From Diphasiastrum complanatum (lineage: Eukaryota > Streptophyta > Lycopodiopsida > Lycopodiales > Lycopodiaceae): a DNA stretch of 64,000 bases. Location of the stretch: positions 53,971,942 to 54,035,941 of the forward strand of contig CM055098.1 in the NCBI GenBank assembly GCA_029204225.1, written 5' to 3'. This document shows, in pieces, positions 1-11,213 of the stretch. A program made the translations under genes and the position numbers. Position 1 is the first letter of the stretch, and the number at the start of each line of letters is the position of its first letter. A model generated the notes under the pieces. The model saw only the letters and a list, made by a program, of their open reading frames with translations, had not been told where the DNA came from and did not search any database.

Positions 1-734
1 TTCTTTCGAAAGCCCAAAATGAAATGTAATTTTAATAAAATAGGATCGATTCACGAAGCAAATTAGGACAAAATTTTTTGCAATTCTTGGATACAGGCAT
101 CTAATGGCCTAGTACCCATCTGCACGGTGGCGAAATGCCACCAATACTCAAAGTCATCCAATACCGGAAGAAAAGTCGTTTTAAAGGCTTCTTGAAAGGC
201 ATCTCAAGTGGAAGGGACACCAGCCCTCTCCTTCAGATCATGGCACCATGTGAATGCCCTACTGCATAAAAATACGAGAGCAAAGGCAATCTTTGTACTA
301 TCAAACAAGTTGTGCATGGAAAAGTGACTATCCCACCGATCAAGCCATGACAGAACAATATCAGGATGTCGGTCCTTCTTTTCACCAGAAAAGAATACTG
401 GATTAAACATAGGATAAAGGAGCATGGACCACGAATGCGTTGAAGAACACCACTCTTACTTGGCTGCCGCATGCTTAGCTTGCATTTCCAGGATTTGGTT
501 TTGGAGCAAATTCAAAGCTTGAACAAGCTGATTGGTATCTACATCATGAGGACATGGTGGTGAAGAGGGTCCTTCACTCCTCCCAAAAAGTGAAGAGGAT
601 TGTAGAATTGCAAATTTTTTCGTGTATGCGAGTGGATCTTTACAAGGAGGAAGTTTAAGGCCAAGAAAGAGACTCAAAAAATATGGAAAGAAAGGCGCAC
701 AGTTTTGTACTTGCATCAAGTATAGCGCCTGCAA
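1..734 (-). pseudogene. Ty3/gypsy-like gag fragment, runs off the left edge
   Basis: On the minus strand, 734-456 and 425-204 together read like a retrotransposon Gag. The first part is a leader with a glutamine/leucine-rich helix (LVQALNLLQNQILEMQAKH). The second is a capsid-type stretch with the spacing typical of plant gag: FSGEKKD, then SWLDRWDSHF, then AFALVFLCSRAFTWCHDL. A stop and a frame change separate the parts. The reading continues below 204 in another frame (WEAFKTTFLP-like, then a WWHFATVQMGT-like stretch) to the window edge. The primer-binding site and LTR at 1635-2158 lie upstream in the right orientation, so this is probably the 5' end of one minus-strand element. Gypsy is preferred to copia on the gag pattern, from memory of the family. 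Confidence 0.5.
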
Positions 735-1634
735 GTACAGGCTATATACTTTTTTTTAAATTCTTCTTAAAAAAAATTGGAAGCAAAGCTATGGTTTAGA
801 ATAGCTTTATATGTTTAAATCTTGCAAAACAAACTTTTCAACTATAGAAACTAACTTAAAAAATTTAAAAGTTAAGTTTACTTTAAAACTTAGGAAATTA
901 ACAAAGTTTTCTTTGAAAACTTTGAAACTCAACTTTGTAGACTTTATTTTAAAAGTTTTAAGATGTACTCATCAAAGTACAAACAAGTTTAATAGTTTTT
1001 CTTTACAAAGTTAAAAAAAGTTTCAAAGTTCACAAAACTTTGAGTATCATTTATTTTATTATAAGGTTTAGATTTCTTTGTAATTTTGACTAAAGTTACA
1101 TTCACTTGACAACCATCACATCAATCATAAAGTATTTATAGAAGTAAAGATGTAATTAATAACATGTAAAGAGGGAGTTAAGTCTTCTCTCCCCACAAAA
1201 GCAAAAAGAATTCTCTGCCTTGGCCTGTGTCTGCGGCTATTGTCCGCGCCTACGTCAAAACTAGGCTGCCCGTACGGACCGCGCGTGTAGGTGCCCGCAA
1301 ATTTTTTTTGAGCATAATTATTTGCAACAAAATTTTATAGACTTGCAAAAAATTTTCAACTTCCGACTGCCAAAACAAAGGCGAGAAAACAATAGTAATT
1401 TCTAAAAAAAATTGTATAACCGTTGAAAAGTCAGAAAACCACCAAACTTCTACCATAGCTAGCAAAGGTGGCTCGTTTTCTATTCAAACGACCTCGGATT
1501 GAGACGAACCGAAAAGCAAAGTTGTTCGACTCAAATCAACGAAGAAAAATAAGCCTTTAAAGAACATTAACCAAAAGCTTAAACCAACCAAAAACTTAAG
1601 TAAGAGCGATTGCATCTTATACACAATGATCAGT
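735..1634 (-). other. AT-rich leader region between LTR/PBS and gag remnant
   Basis: No gene is supported here. The stretch is AT-rich and has many short A/T-biased near-repeats built on AAACTTTG-like words at 815-1050. Its position between a primer-binding site and a gag remnant fits an untranslated retrotransposon leader. Confidence 0.4.
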
Positions 1635-1647
1635 GGCTCTGATACCA
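1635..1647 (-). other. Primer-binding site, initiator tRNA-Met type
   Basis: The plus strand reads GGCTCTGATACCA, so the minus strand reads TGGTATCAGAGCC, the usual plant retrotransposon site complementary to the 3' end of initiator tRNA-Met. Two bases separate it from the LTR end beginning TGTTAGAATCC at 1650. Confidence 0.75.
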
Positions 1648-1649
1648 AA

Positions 1650-2158
1650 TGTTAGAATCCCCATCGTCGATCCGGTCAATGCTAAAGCACCAGTAGGTGA
1701 CAACACTACGTTATCGCCCAATCATAGAGGTACTGCCACCTCACCCTTGTGCATTGGAGCCATAGAGCACCATGAAGCAAGTTCGGATCTCCAATAAGCC
1801 ATGGTGTCCCATACCATCATGCCTTACCCCGACCCTTGCCTACCTACATCATGAGGCCTAGATAATCATCCTGACCTGACCACTAGTGGAAGAGCTCTTC
1901 ATTCTCCATGAGAGAATGAATGACAAGCTCATGGACATCCACCTCTATATACATAGTCTAGGTGGGATTATCCGTCCATAGGAGTCACGCATGACCATCA
2001 ACACACGACGGTTGTGCAATAACAACGAGTCATCGCGTGCCAATAAGATATTGACACATGGCACCCAAAAGACCTATAACTCCAAATCAGCGTTGTGTCT
2101 CATAACTGAGACCATCACCTCAAGTTTTCTATTGCATGCCCTTATGGGTACGTAACAC
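1650..2158 (-). repeat. Probable LTR of the minus-strand element
   Basis: The left end, TGTTAGAATCC at 1650, abuts the primer-binding site as an LTR 3' end should (minus-strand reading ends in CTAACA). The right end is placed at the TAACA at 2154-2158 because that gives a TG...CA element of about 509 bp. The partner LTR lies outside the window, so this right boundary is not confirmed. Confidence 0.45.
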
Positions 2159-3743
2159 GCCCGCTTAAGAGTCTCCTCCTAAAGGGAGTATACCAAGGAA
2201 GTTTAATCTTAAATAGTTCTCTCTCTCTCCATTGTCCTCATCATCTGACTTGCCTTTCCAATGTACAAGAAATTCGGAAACCAAACAGTTTCTCAAAAGT
2301 GATGACGAACGTCAACCACCCTTTCAAGCACGTTAGGCACAAATGTAGACAGATCCTCCAACTCAACCAGTTCACATTTTGAAATTAGGGAATCCTTCCG
2401 ACTGAGTCGCTCTTTCATGACTTACACCATTCTTGTACTTGTTGGCTTTTTCAAACAATGGACCAAAGTTGAAATCAATTAAAATCCTTATAAAAAATGA
2501 TAAATTTGTTGTATGACTTTGTTATATTTTGAGCATTCTGGCCCATGAGTTGTTGAAGAGCCTAGATAAATTATCTTGTTTGAGGAGAATCATTGATTCT
2601 TTCTTTGTACTTTGAAATTTTTCTAGAATTTCCTCCATGTTTTTTGTATGAAATCTTCAACAGATATTTCTTGCTCACTGAAATTGCTCTGTGGATTCAT
2701 TATTGTATTTTTCGCTTCATTTAATAGTTGATGATATTCATTTGTTTTTGTGTACTTTCTCAAGTAATAAATAATGTTGTTGTTTGATAGTTGTGAGTCT
2801 TGATGGACTTGTTTAAATTTGTTAACAATCGACATTTGTGGCAAGTAGTGAAATTGATTTATTAGAGAATGTAAATTTTGTTTCATTGTTTCTGTCCTCG
2901 CTCCGCTTCCGCATTGGCGACTTCGATCGTCACTTGGAAATGCATAGATCCTCGGTCGCTTGCGTAAAACCAAGTGCTTATTGTTGCCAATCTTTATCAA
3001 AAAACTGCTTTTCGCAATTTGTCGCAATGTGATTAGAATGTCTTATTGCTGCAAGTGGTTGACATTCTCAAAATTGGAGAGCTCTTAGCAGCTTCACAAC
3101 TTGCATGCTCGAGTGCTTTCCATGTGTCTCTTTGTTTTGTCACTTGTATCTGCTATTGACGGTTTCATCTTTGGTTTCTTGGCAGATTCTAACTTCTGGG
3201 AGGTCTGTATCCTCCATTTGCTTCTGGGTGTTTCCTTGGTTCTTCTCTCAGTTGAAGTTCCAGTCTCAAGGAAAACCTTTGATTTGGTAGGTTGCACAAA
3301 CTTTGGTTATCAGTCTCAAGGGGATGGACTCATCATCAAATAGTGGTAGAAATAGATTGGACGAATGGTTGGTGACGGCAAGGAAACATGATGAAGGCTT
3401 GGTAGTAGGGTGAAGGAACTGATAGTTCTACAGTTGCAGCCTTGGACCCTTGCAATGTCGAGCTTTGACCACCACTTGCTAGGTGAGGAGCTCACTTTAT
3501 TTTGCAGGTTCATGGTTGTCTTCATCTTTCTTTTTCTGCAGCTCTTTCTTTTGATCCGTTACTTTTGGATCTCTTTGGGCTTCATAGGAGGGGATTCAAC
3601 TACCATTGCTCCAGAGAATTTCTTTCGATCAAGATTGATCTAACTCATCTGTTGCTTAAGTTTTGTCCTTTCCTCCTCAACTTCTTTGCTTAATTTCTTA
3701 TGTCTTCTAGTTGCTTCGCCTGCTTCTTAGATCTTTGTTTAGC
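2159..3743. other. No supported gene; one unrecognised ORF
   Basis: A minus-strand ORF of 134 codons at 3027-2623 is rich in Gln, Asn and Lys. I recognise no family, and codon use does not stand out, so it may be chance. Short opposing ORFs at 3094-3343 encode a basic, low-complexity peptide on the minus strand and a hydrophobic one on the plus strand. Nothing else is seen. Confidence 0.3.
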
Positions 3744-3837
3744 TGATCATCCATTGTAGGTGGCAGTTAGTCTCCGCAAGACACTTGCAATGATCATCCA
3801 TTGTAGGTGGCAGTTAGTCTCCGCAAGACACTTGCAA
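3744..3837. repeat. Perfect 47-bp tandem duplication
   Basis: The unit beginning TGATCATCCATTGTAGG and ending ACACTTGCAA occurs at 3744-3790 and again at 3791-3837 with no difference seen. A perfect copy implies a recent duplication. Confidence 0.9.
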
Positions 3838-4213
3838 TGATCTATCAGCTGCTTCGGTAAGACTATAAAAAACAAGGGATTTCTTAGAAGAACAGTGAAC
3901 TGATAATAAACAGACTGATGGAAGGTAGGGTGGAGGTGGTGACATCGGTAGATGGTGTGGACAATAGGCATGAGGATGGGTGCAGAAGTATGGCAAGAGG
4001 CTGGTTGAAGAAGCAGACTGATTTTCCAATATTTGTATTTCCCTTTTCTGAAGGATCTTCGTGGTGATTGGAATACTTCTTCTGATTGAGTTGCTTTGGA
4101 TTGCCCATCTGTCCTCTTAGCCTTGTCCTTTTCATATTTGACTTGTGACCTTGGATGTCGATCTTGCTGATGTTGTTGATGGCAGCGTAACTGCTCCAGT
4201 GGATCCAAGGAGA

Positions 4214-4462
<249 letters not shown>

Positions 4463-5459
4463 TCTGTTGGTGGGAATGTTGTTGTTAGTAATTGTTCATG
4501 CTCAAGATTTGATCGGCGTGTAGAACACATAGTTGAAAACACGTTGAACATGTGACTGGACTAAAGATTGAACAAATTTTAACTAAATTTGTTTCGATCT
4601 TGTTGTAGTTGACGCGAAGATGAATTTGGCAATGAGATGCAAGAATTAACTCTGACGTGATCTATACTTCGTAGATATGGAATATGCTCAAATATCCGAA
4701 ACTCTGTATAAGGTGATTTGAAGATTGATAGAGGAATGACAAGTTATTCTTGCCAGATACGCTACATGATGTCTCTTGTTCAATGACTATCCTTGATGAA
4801 CTAAAAACAAATTTAGAAAAAGATATGTAATTAGAAGAAATTACCAAATCACAAAATTATAAAAAATAAACAAGGAAGATACCAATGCTACAGAGAGTGA
4901 AAGCCGTAGAGCACTCGTCAAACAAAAAGTCATTCATCAACATGTATAATTCACCTTGACAATTGCAATATGCCATTGGTTTTGTAGAGTAGTGAGACTT
5001 AGTCAGACATGCCCTTGTCAAAACAAGACAAGGTTGGTGATACTAAAATCTACCATCATTGATAGCAAATGTTGTAAGATATAGCTTGAGATGCATGTAT
5101 GGGTGAGGGACTATGTCCTGAGTACCTCTCTAAGCAAGAGATTCAAAACCGAATCTCTATCTGGATTTCCGAATCCTAGAGTTATTTTGTATTGGCACAT
5201 TGGAAATCTTATAAGCATGTGGAAAGATAAATAGATGTGAGGTTGCAGAAGTGTGTTGGTTGCTCTTGGTTGGACATTGTAGTAGATGACAGAATATCGG
5301 TTTTGCTTTCCTCCTACAAGGACTCATGTCATATTAGTGTCTTTTTGCATGATGGAGCTGGTGTAGTGCGCGGTAATGTAGAAGTTTGCAAGAAACTTCT
5401 CGAGTGAGCAGCAGGTTGAGCGGCTATGGCGCGCGTGTTGTGTTGTCGTGAGGATCCTA
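4463..5459. other. No gene seen
   Basis: Only short ORFs with frequent stops occur, without recognisable domains. Nothing that looks like an RNA gene or TE terminus was found. Confidence 0.5.
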
Positions 5460-5803
5460 GCGGGAGTCATAACTAACGTGTCGGACAGGTAGGATCTTAG
5501 TTGGTTGTTTCGGACAGTCTTTGAAACTGTGTTTTCGGACACAGTCGGGACACTCAGCATGGTCTTGACTATGCTAAGTTTCACCACAGATGAAACATTT
5601 GTTGTTCAATGGCCCTTTTATAACGACATACTATCTTGTATGGCTAACGTTGTTGGATCTTCTGGTGGATATTCATAATAAGACAAGGAATTTCCAGATT
5701 GTGACTGTTGTTCTTCATATTGTTGGACTGTATGAGCTTGGATAGGCTGATATGAAGGACAAGCATCGGTTTGTTGGCGGATGAATGCGGGGATATGGTT
5801 CAA
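5460..5803 (-). pseudogene. Retrotransposon gag C-terminus with two zinc knuckles
   Basis: Read on the minus strand, a Gln/Ser/Tyr-rich linker (IQAHTVQQYEEQQSQSG) runs downstream into a nucleocapsid-like segment. CFICGE begins one knuckle, which contains an in-frame TAG. The second knuckle is CPDCVRKHSFKDC, with spacing CX2CX3HX4C, one residue shorter in the middle than the canonical knuckle. The same short spacing occurs in the gypsy element at 52.5-53.1 kb, which suggests a related element. No protease or RT is attached. Confidence 0.5.
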
Positions 5804-6240
5804 GGTGGATGCGATTAGAAGGTGATTTGTGTGGTCTGTTGCAGTGATAATGCAGTGGAAGTGCGGTCGTAATGTGGGGTGAGGACTATTGCGACGTGAT
5901 GCGGTGGGAGTGCAGTCGTATGGTGGGGCGAGTGCGGACTATTGCGATTGTGAATGAATGCGGCTGTGTGCGATGGAATGGGATAATTGGAGTCTCGTTG
6001 TAGTTGCTATGGTTTATGGTGGTGCAGTTGGTGGTTTGTGGGGATCGTCAGATATAACTCCGAACAGCGTCTGATATAGAACGTCGATGCAAGCTATTGG
6101 ATGTACCATCGATTCTAGGCCATCGAATGTAAATGGGATGCAGATGGGTGTCGGATGAAAACAGGTGTAAAGGCATCGGGGACAAATAGAATCAGGGGGC
6201 ATCAGATGCAAATGGAGATAGACGGCGTTGGATGCAAACA
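5804..6240. repeat. G-rich degenerate repeat region
   Basis: The plus strand is rich in loosely repeated phrases such as GTGCGGTCGTA, GGTGGGAGTGC and GACTATTGCGA. This is a degenerate tandem structure that grades into the minisatellite beginning near 6241. No gene is supported. Confidence 0.5.
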
Positions 6241-7170
6241 AAATGCGGTTTCGATGGCCGTCGGTTGAGATTTGAATGAGGCCGTCCGTTGAGATTTGAG
6301 TGAGGCCGTCGGTTGAGATTTGACAGTGGCCGTCGGTTGAGATTAAACAGTGGCCGTCGGTTGAGATTTGACACAAGGCCATCGGTTGAGATTTGACACA
6401 GGGCCGTCGGTTGAGATTTGACAGTGGATCTGCCGGTTCAGATTTGAGTGAGACTGTCAGTTGAGATTTGAGTGAGGCCGTCGATTGAGATTTAACAGTG
6501 GCCGTCGGTTGAGATTAAATAGTAGCTTCGCCGGTTGAGATTTGATAGATTGGCCTCCAGTTGAGATGGACACTAGGCCTTCGGTTGAGAATTGAAGGGA
6601 ATGGAGCATGAAGGGTGGCTGAAGCAGTGTGGTGCTTTAGGGAGTGATGGTGGAGGTCTGTCGGGGAGGAATATGGGGTTACGGTTGAATGCGGACTGTT
6701 GGGTTGGAATGCGGCTGTTGCGATGGAAGGCGGTCACGACGGTGTATGCGGTCGGTTTGGATGGAATGCGGTCGCAACGGCTCAGGGCGGTCACTATGGT
6801 TGAAGAGTGGCGTGGCTGTTGTGATGGAAGGCGGTCGCGACGGGTGAATGCGGATGGAAGTGGAAGGTGAATTGGTTGCGATGGTGAGGAACCTTGTCGG
6901 TTGATACGTGATAGGATCTGTCGGTTGAGATTTGAACGATCGCTCTGGTTGAGAATTGAGCAATGTGCTTCGATTTAGATTCAACAGAGTATGTCGGTGG
7001 AGATCTGACACTGGCTATCGGTTGAGATTGGACAGTGTGTGTCGGTTGAGACTCAATAGATCACTCTGGTTGAGAATTGAGCAATGTGCTCCGGTTGAGA
7101 TGCAACATAGTGCATCGGTTGAGATCTGACACTGGCTGTCGGTTGAGATTTAATAGATCACTCCGGTTGA
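6241..7170. repeat. Minisatellite built on GCCGTCGGTTGAGATTTGA
   Basis: A unit of roughly 20-30 bp, close to GCCGTCGGTTGAGATTTGA plus a short variable tail, recurs densely at 6250-6595 and again at 6895-7170. A G-rich interlude separates the blocks (6600-6890, recurring GAATGCGG and GAAGGCGGTCGC). Minus-strand readings produce peptide repeats (NLNRRP or QISTDG) from the same array. Unit length and sequence drift along the array. No promoter or conserved flanking frame supports translation. Confidence 0.85.
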
Positions 7171-7256
7171 GAATAGAAGCGTGAGGGGACGGGAGGAGCG
7201 TGAGCTTGTGTTGAAGGAAATCTAGCTTTGTTAGTGCGTTTTGCTAACAAGGAGGT

Positions 7257-7375
7257 AGAGGTCACCATCAAAAGGTGGCTCACTCTACTTGCATTTATTA
7301 CGTTTGCCTAGAAATACTAGTTCCTACATGGCCATTCCATCTTTCGGGATTCACCACGAGGCTTACACAGTTCTT
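7257..7375. repeat. Dispersed repeat shared with 16509-16637
   Basis: Starting at AGAGGTCACCATCAAAAGG, this segment matches 16509-16637 in the same orientation with small indels, including the later blocks AGAAATACTA and GGGATTCACCA. The two copies sit outside the inverted LTR pair at 8066-8803 and 15644-16384. It is probably a fragment of an older LTR or other repeat family. Confidence 0.7.
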
Positions 7376-8065
7376 GCTTGTCATTACTACTAGTATTCCT
7401 TGCTTCTCATACTCGGCTCTCAGTCTTCGGTCGTTTCGTCTTCTCAGAAACCTCCTCGGTCTAAGGTGAGAGGTGCTCTTGGGTAGCTATATCCGAGTAT
7501 CTTGGGGATTCGTCAGAATCAGCCAACAATACTTTTATTTTAGTATATATTTCATGTTGAAGAAGTCTCAAACTTCAGGACCTTCGAAATGACACCAAAA
7601 TCATGTTATTTGGACATATCGGCCAAAATTGGCTATTTTAGTGGAGAACGGGTTGGAGAAACTTTTTGTATTGTCCACTCTCCAGATACAACGGTGCGAC
7701 AATCGACAATGTTTGCTAAAGATCTAACTCTGTTGGCGTCAGTGACAACCAGATGGGATGATTGCCTCCCTCCTCTGGCATTCGATCCAAATAAGTTGAT
7801 GGCCTCAAAGCAAATCAAAGATCAGTTGCCGGTTGCTAGGTATATTTTCGTGCAGCAATGATGAGAGGCTCTTGGGAATCACGCTTCACATCATGGACAA
7901 TCTCAAAGTGGATTGCCGGAGCCCACCGATGTTTTCTGCCACACAATTTGGATTTTAATACTGCACGTCTCGATTTTATGGAGAAGGTGCAGCACCATTT
8001 AATCAAGATTCGACGCGAAGCCAATAAAAGTTCCCCATAACTGCATGTTGCAGGTGTCGGGATCC
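7376..8065 (+). other. Unrecognised region with two adjacent ORFs
   Basis: ORFs at 7589-7861 (90 codons) and 7858-8040 (60 codons) overlap by four bases (ATGA). They could be one frame-shifted reading of about 150 residues. I recognise no family, signal peptide or membrane segment. The surroundings are repeat debris, so a relic of a mobile-element protein is as likely as a host gene. Confidence 0.25.
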
Positions 8066-8803
8066 TGTTGGAGGGCTTGCGGATCCCAAGGCAACCGTAA
8101 CCCTAGTTAATAAGTGAGAGGGATTTGGCACCCTGCGTGTGTAAGTCCAACCCGATGATCACATAGTTATTTGATTGATTAGTTAAAAGTCAATAAAAGG
8201 ACTTTAGGCCTTTTTGCGAGACTTTTAATGTCGCAGGGCCTAAATGTCAAGTTAGTGAATAAAGTTGGGTTTCCCTCCAATTACGATGGTTCCCACACTT
8301 TTTTGAATTTGAATAAAAAGAGAGGCAAGAATGGACCAATAGGATTCAGAGGCCAGGGTCCTCCTCTCTACTATAAGAAGGAACCAACTCGAGTTGCTCC
8401 TCATGTTCATTTCCTCATTTCAATAAAGCAGATTGGTTCTCTTCAGAAATGAGTTGATGAATGTCCTTGCTCTTCTTCTTTCCTTCTCCATCTCTCATGC
8501 TTTCTTTGGATTTTTGCTAATTGTTGGATCTGATTGTTATTGGGATTGTATGTTATTATACTTTTTATGAGAGAGAAAGAGAGAGAGAGGAAGTGTAAGC
8601 TATCTTTGTTGTGGATCGTAGTGTTAAATAATAGGGTTAATGGATGTAGAGTTAGAGTTTGGATCTTCCATTCATGCTGAAATTTGAACTAAAACTATCG
8701 CTCTCATGGGAATGAACCTACGTGTGACAACTAACTCCGTCTCTATGATGCTAGATTGACTAGATCTTGGATTCAGGTTAGGCAAGGAAAGAAACCCACT
8801 ACA
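8066..8803 (+). repeat. LTR copy, forward orientation, same family as 15644-16384
   Basis: The segment begins TGTTGGAGGGCTTGCGGATCC and ends near GAAACCCACTACA. It is the reverse complement of 15644-16384 with scattered differences: both contain AGTGAGAGGGATTTGGCACC, a GAGA tract and a TAGATTGA...GATCTTGGATT-like end. No primer-binding site follows. Instead the copia integrase fragment starts immediately, so this copy is a solo or truncated LTR at a rearranged junction. No flanking duplication was found. Confidence 0.75.
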
Positions 8804-9256
8804 TACAATGGTGTCGCAGAAAGAAGAAACATGACACTAGTTGAAGGAACCAGATGCATGATGGCACAAGCTTGATTGCCAAGTCAATTCTGGAATGAGG
8901 CAATAGTTGCAGCAGTACACCTGCAGAACAGATCAACAATGACAACATTGGAAAATAAGACACCGTACGAGATGTGGATAGGTAGAAAGCCTGATCTATC
9001 ATACGTATGTGTGTTTGGATGTGCAACATACAAGCACATTCCAAAAGAAAAAAGAAGCAAGCTCGATGATAAATTAGAGCAAACAATCATGGTTGGGTAC
9101 TCGAATGGATCACGAGTGTACAAACTCGATAATCCAACCACGAAGAAGGATGTTATGAGTAGAGACGTGAAGTTCAATGAGTCCACATTCTCTGGACTAA
9201 AAGATGAAAAAGGCCATGAGATCTTCACACTACTGCCAATTCAAGAGAGAGATTGA
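8804..9256 (+). pseudogene. Copia integrase, C-terminal part
   Basis: The reading starts inside the integrase core at YNGVAERRNMTLVE, which carries the conserved copia GVAER motif and so the final catalytic Glu. An in-frame TGA follows near 8873. The reading continues through PSQFWNEAIVAAVHLQNR, then TPYEMWIGRKPDLSY and FGCATYKHIPKEKRSKLD, the usual copia post-core landmarks, ending at 9256 before the pol linker. The 5' half of the element (gag, protease, integrase N-terminus) is absent. Confidence 0.8.
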
Positions 9257-9262
9257 GGACAG

Positions 9263-10471
9263 ATGTCAAATCAAAATGTTGAGCCACAGTCTGTAGAGCA
9301 GCATGAAGCAGAAGATCAACCCCACGAACAAGAAACATTCGAGCAACGACAAAAAGAATCCAAAAGGTCAACAAGACAAAGAAGACTTCCATATCGATAT
9401 GCTGACAATCTTCAGTGGAGCGAAGACACACAATTCGAGTACCGCAGCTTCACTGAAGAGCCAACAACATATCAAGAAGCTGTCCAGAGTCCAGAGATAG
9501 AATTCTAGAAGTAGGCAATGTCAGAGGAGATCGAGTCGATGAGGCAAAACGAGGCATGGACACTAGAGCCACTGCCAGAAAACAAAAAGATTGTCGACTG
9601 CAAGCGGTTGTACAAGAAGAAAATGAAATCAGATGACATTGTTGGCCATTATAAAGCAAGGCTTGTCACGAAGGGCCACACACAAAAGTATGGTGTTGAT
9701 TATTTCGACACATATTTGTCGATGGTCAAGATGACAAGCATACGACTACTCCTCGCATACGCTACACAACACAATCTGGAAATTTACCAGATTGATGTAA
9801 AGACAACTTTTCTCCAAGGAGATCTAGAGGAGAAAATCTTCATGAAGCAGCCTGAAGGATTTGAAGACCCCGACAATAGACAATATGTTTGTCGGTTGCA
9901 GAGATGCATTTATGGTCTAAAACAGGCATTACGAACTTGGTACAAAAAGCTCGACAGTCTTCTGAAGTCTCTAGACTTTAATCCTACACAACCAGACTGC
10001 AATGTCTACATAGAAAGAGTAGAAAAAGATTTTGTGATACTGACTATTTTTGTGGATGATTCCCTTATGATAGAAAACTCCTTGATGCTAATCAAGGACA
10101 CGAAGAGTCAGATTTTTGAAAATGATGAAATCACAGATCTAGGAGAAACAACAAAATGCCTTGGGTTGGAGATCATAAGAGATCAAATAAAAGACGAAAT
10201 GTACTTGAGTCAGTCTGAATATGCCAGAAAAGTACTGAATCAGTATCACATAATGGACTGCAAAGAAAAAGCCACACCAATGATAGCTGGAGCCAAGCTG
10301 ACGAAGCAGGATTGCCCGAAAACAGAGGAAGAAAAACAGAAGATGGAAGGTATACCCTACCAAAATCTAATCGGTAGTCTGATGTACCTTACAATTTGTA
10401 CTAGACTCGATCTGGCTTTCTCTGTTTATGCTTTAAGCCAATTCTCTTCCAATCTTGGCATGGCACATTGA
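9263..10471 (+). pseudogene. Copia reverse transcriptase
   Basis: A Gln/Glu-rich linker (9263-9508) leads to the RT ORF at 9518-10471. Landmarks in order: NEAWTLEPLP, ARLVTKGHTQKYGVDY, the palm segment IYQIDVKTTFLQGDL with its catalytic Asp, CIYGLKQALRTWYKK, and the active site FVDDSLMI (normally YVDDILI), then YQNLIGSLMYL. A TGA at 10469-10471 replaces an expected codon, and the RNase H reading resumes at 10475 in a shifted frame. The domain is nearly full length but broken. Confidence 0.85.
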
Positions 10472-10474
10472 CAA

Positions 10475-10871
10475 ATGGCAAAACAAATCCTACAATATCT
10501 GAAGGGTACCCAAAATATGGGATTAACCTACAAAGCAGAAAATGAAAGAAAAGGATTTGAGCTGCACCACTACAATGATGCAAGTTGGGTGAGCTGCAAA
10601 CATGACAGCAAGTCCGTAACTGGAGGATGTTCAATAGCGTGCGGAGCAACAATCAGCTGGATATGCAAAAAGCAAACCTTGGTAGTTCAATCATCATGCA
10701 AAGTTGAATACGTTGCAGTTTCAAAGGTGGCGAATGAGGTAATTTGGTTGCAAATGATGCTGGAGGCAATTGGCATACCACAAGGAGGACCATGCACGAT
10801 GATGATGGATTTTCAGAGTGCCATTTATTTGTCCCAGAATCCTGTCTTTCATTCAAAGCCAAAACACATAC
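10475..10871 (+). pseudogene. Copia RNase H, truncated at a tail-to-tail junction
   Basis: RNase H landmarks are QYLKGTQNMGL, then YNDASWVSCKHDSKSVTGG, then ISWICKKQTLVVQSS and EVIWLQMMLEAIG, ending at NPVFHSKPKHI. The copia sequence stops near 10871, just before the usual HYHFVRE-like end. From there the minus strand becomes copia RNase H of another element. Confidence 0.8.
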
Positions 10872-11213
10872 CTGTTTGCTTCTTGCTAATCCAGAGTATG
10901 GCTGGCCAGATGCTAGAGTACAACCTCCTGAAATACTTTTGCTATCATCCTTCATGGATGCCCAGCTTGTGTCACTGTAAGATTCGATGTGAAATCCAAC
11001 TTCTTTCGAGTTCTGATTATATTGGCTCAGTCTGTATACTGCAAATGCTATATCAGGTCTGGTGTTGTCTGCTAGATACAACAATGATCCAATCAGCCTA
11101 TGATAGGGTGTTTTGGCCATTCGTTCCTCTTCCTCGAGAGTCCGCGGACAATCTGCCTTGCTCAGTATTGTTCCATGTATCATGGGAGTATGCACACCTT
11201 TGCATTCGAGCAT
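10872..11213 (-). pseudogene. Copia RNase H (second element), truncated
   Basis: On the minus strand, the segment downstream of RT contains HRLIGSLLYLADNTRPDIAF, YSDTSWASMKDDSKSISGG and then ASGQPYSGLARSKQ, where similarity stops near 10872. The C-terminal third of RNase H and the 3' LTR are missing. The sequence abuts the truncated plus-strand element. Confidence 0.75.

Noticed and set aside
2623-3027. 134-codon minus-strand ORF as a host gene
   Set aside because: No recognisable domain, no splice context, opposing ORFs of similar size, and repeat-rich surroundings.
6014-6382. Repeat-peptide ORFs (QISTDG and NLNRRP)
   Set aside because: Two frames of the same minisatellite both stay open because the unit length permits it; no start context or conserved flank supports a protein.
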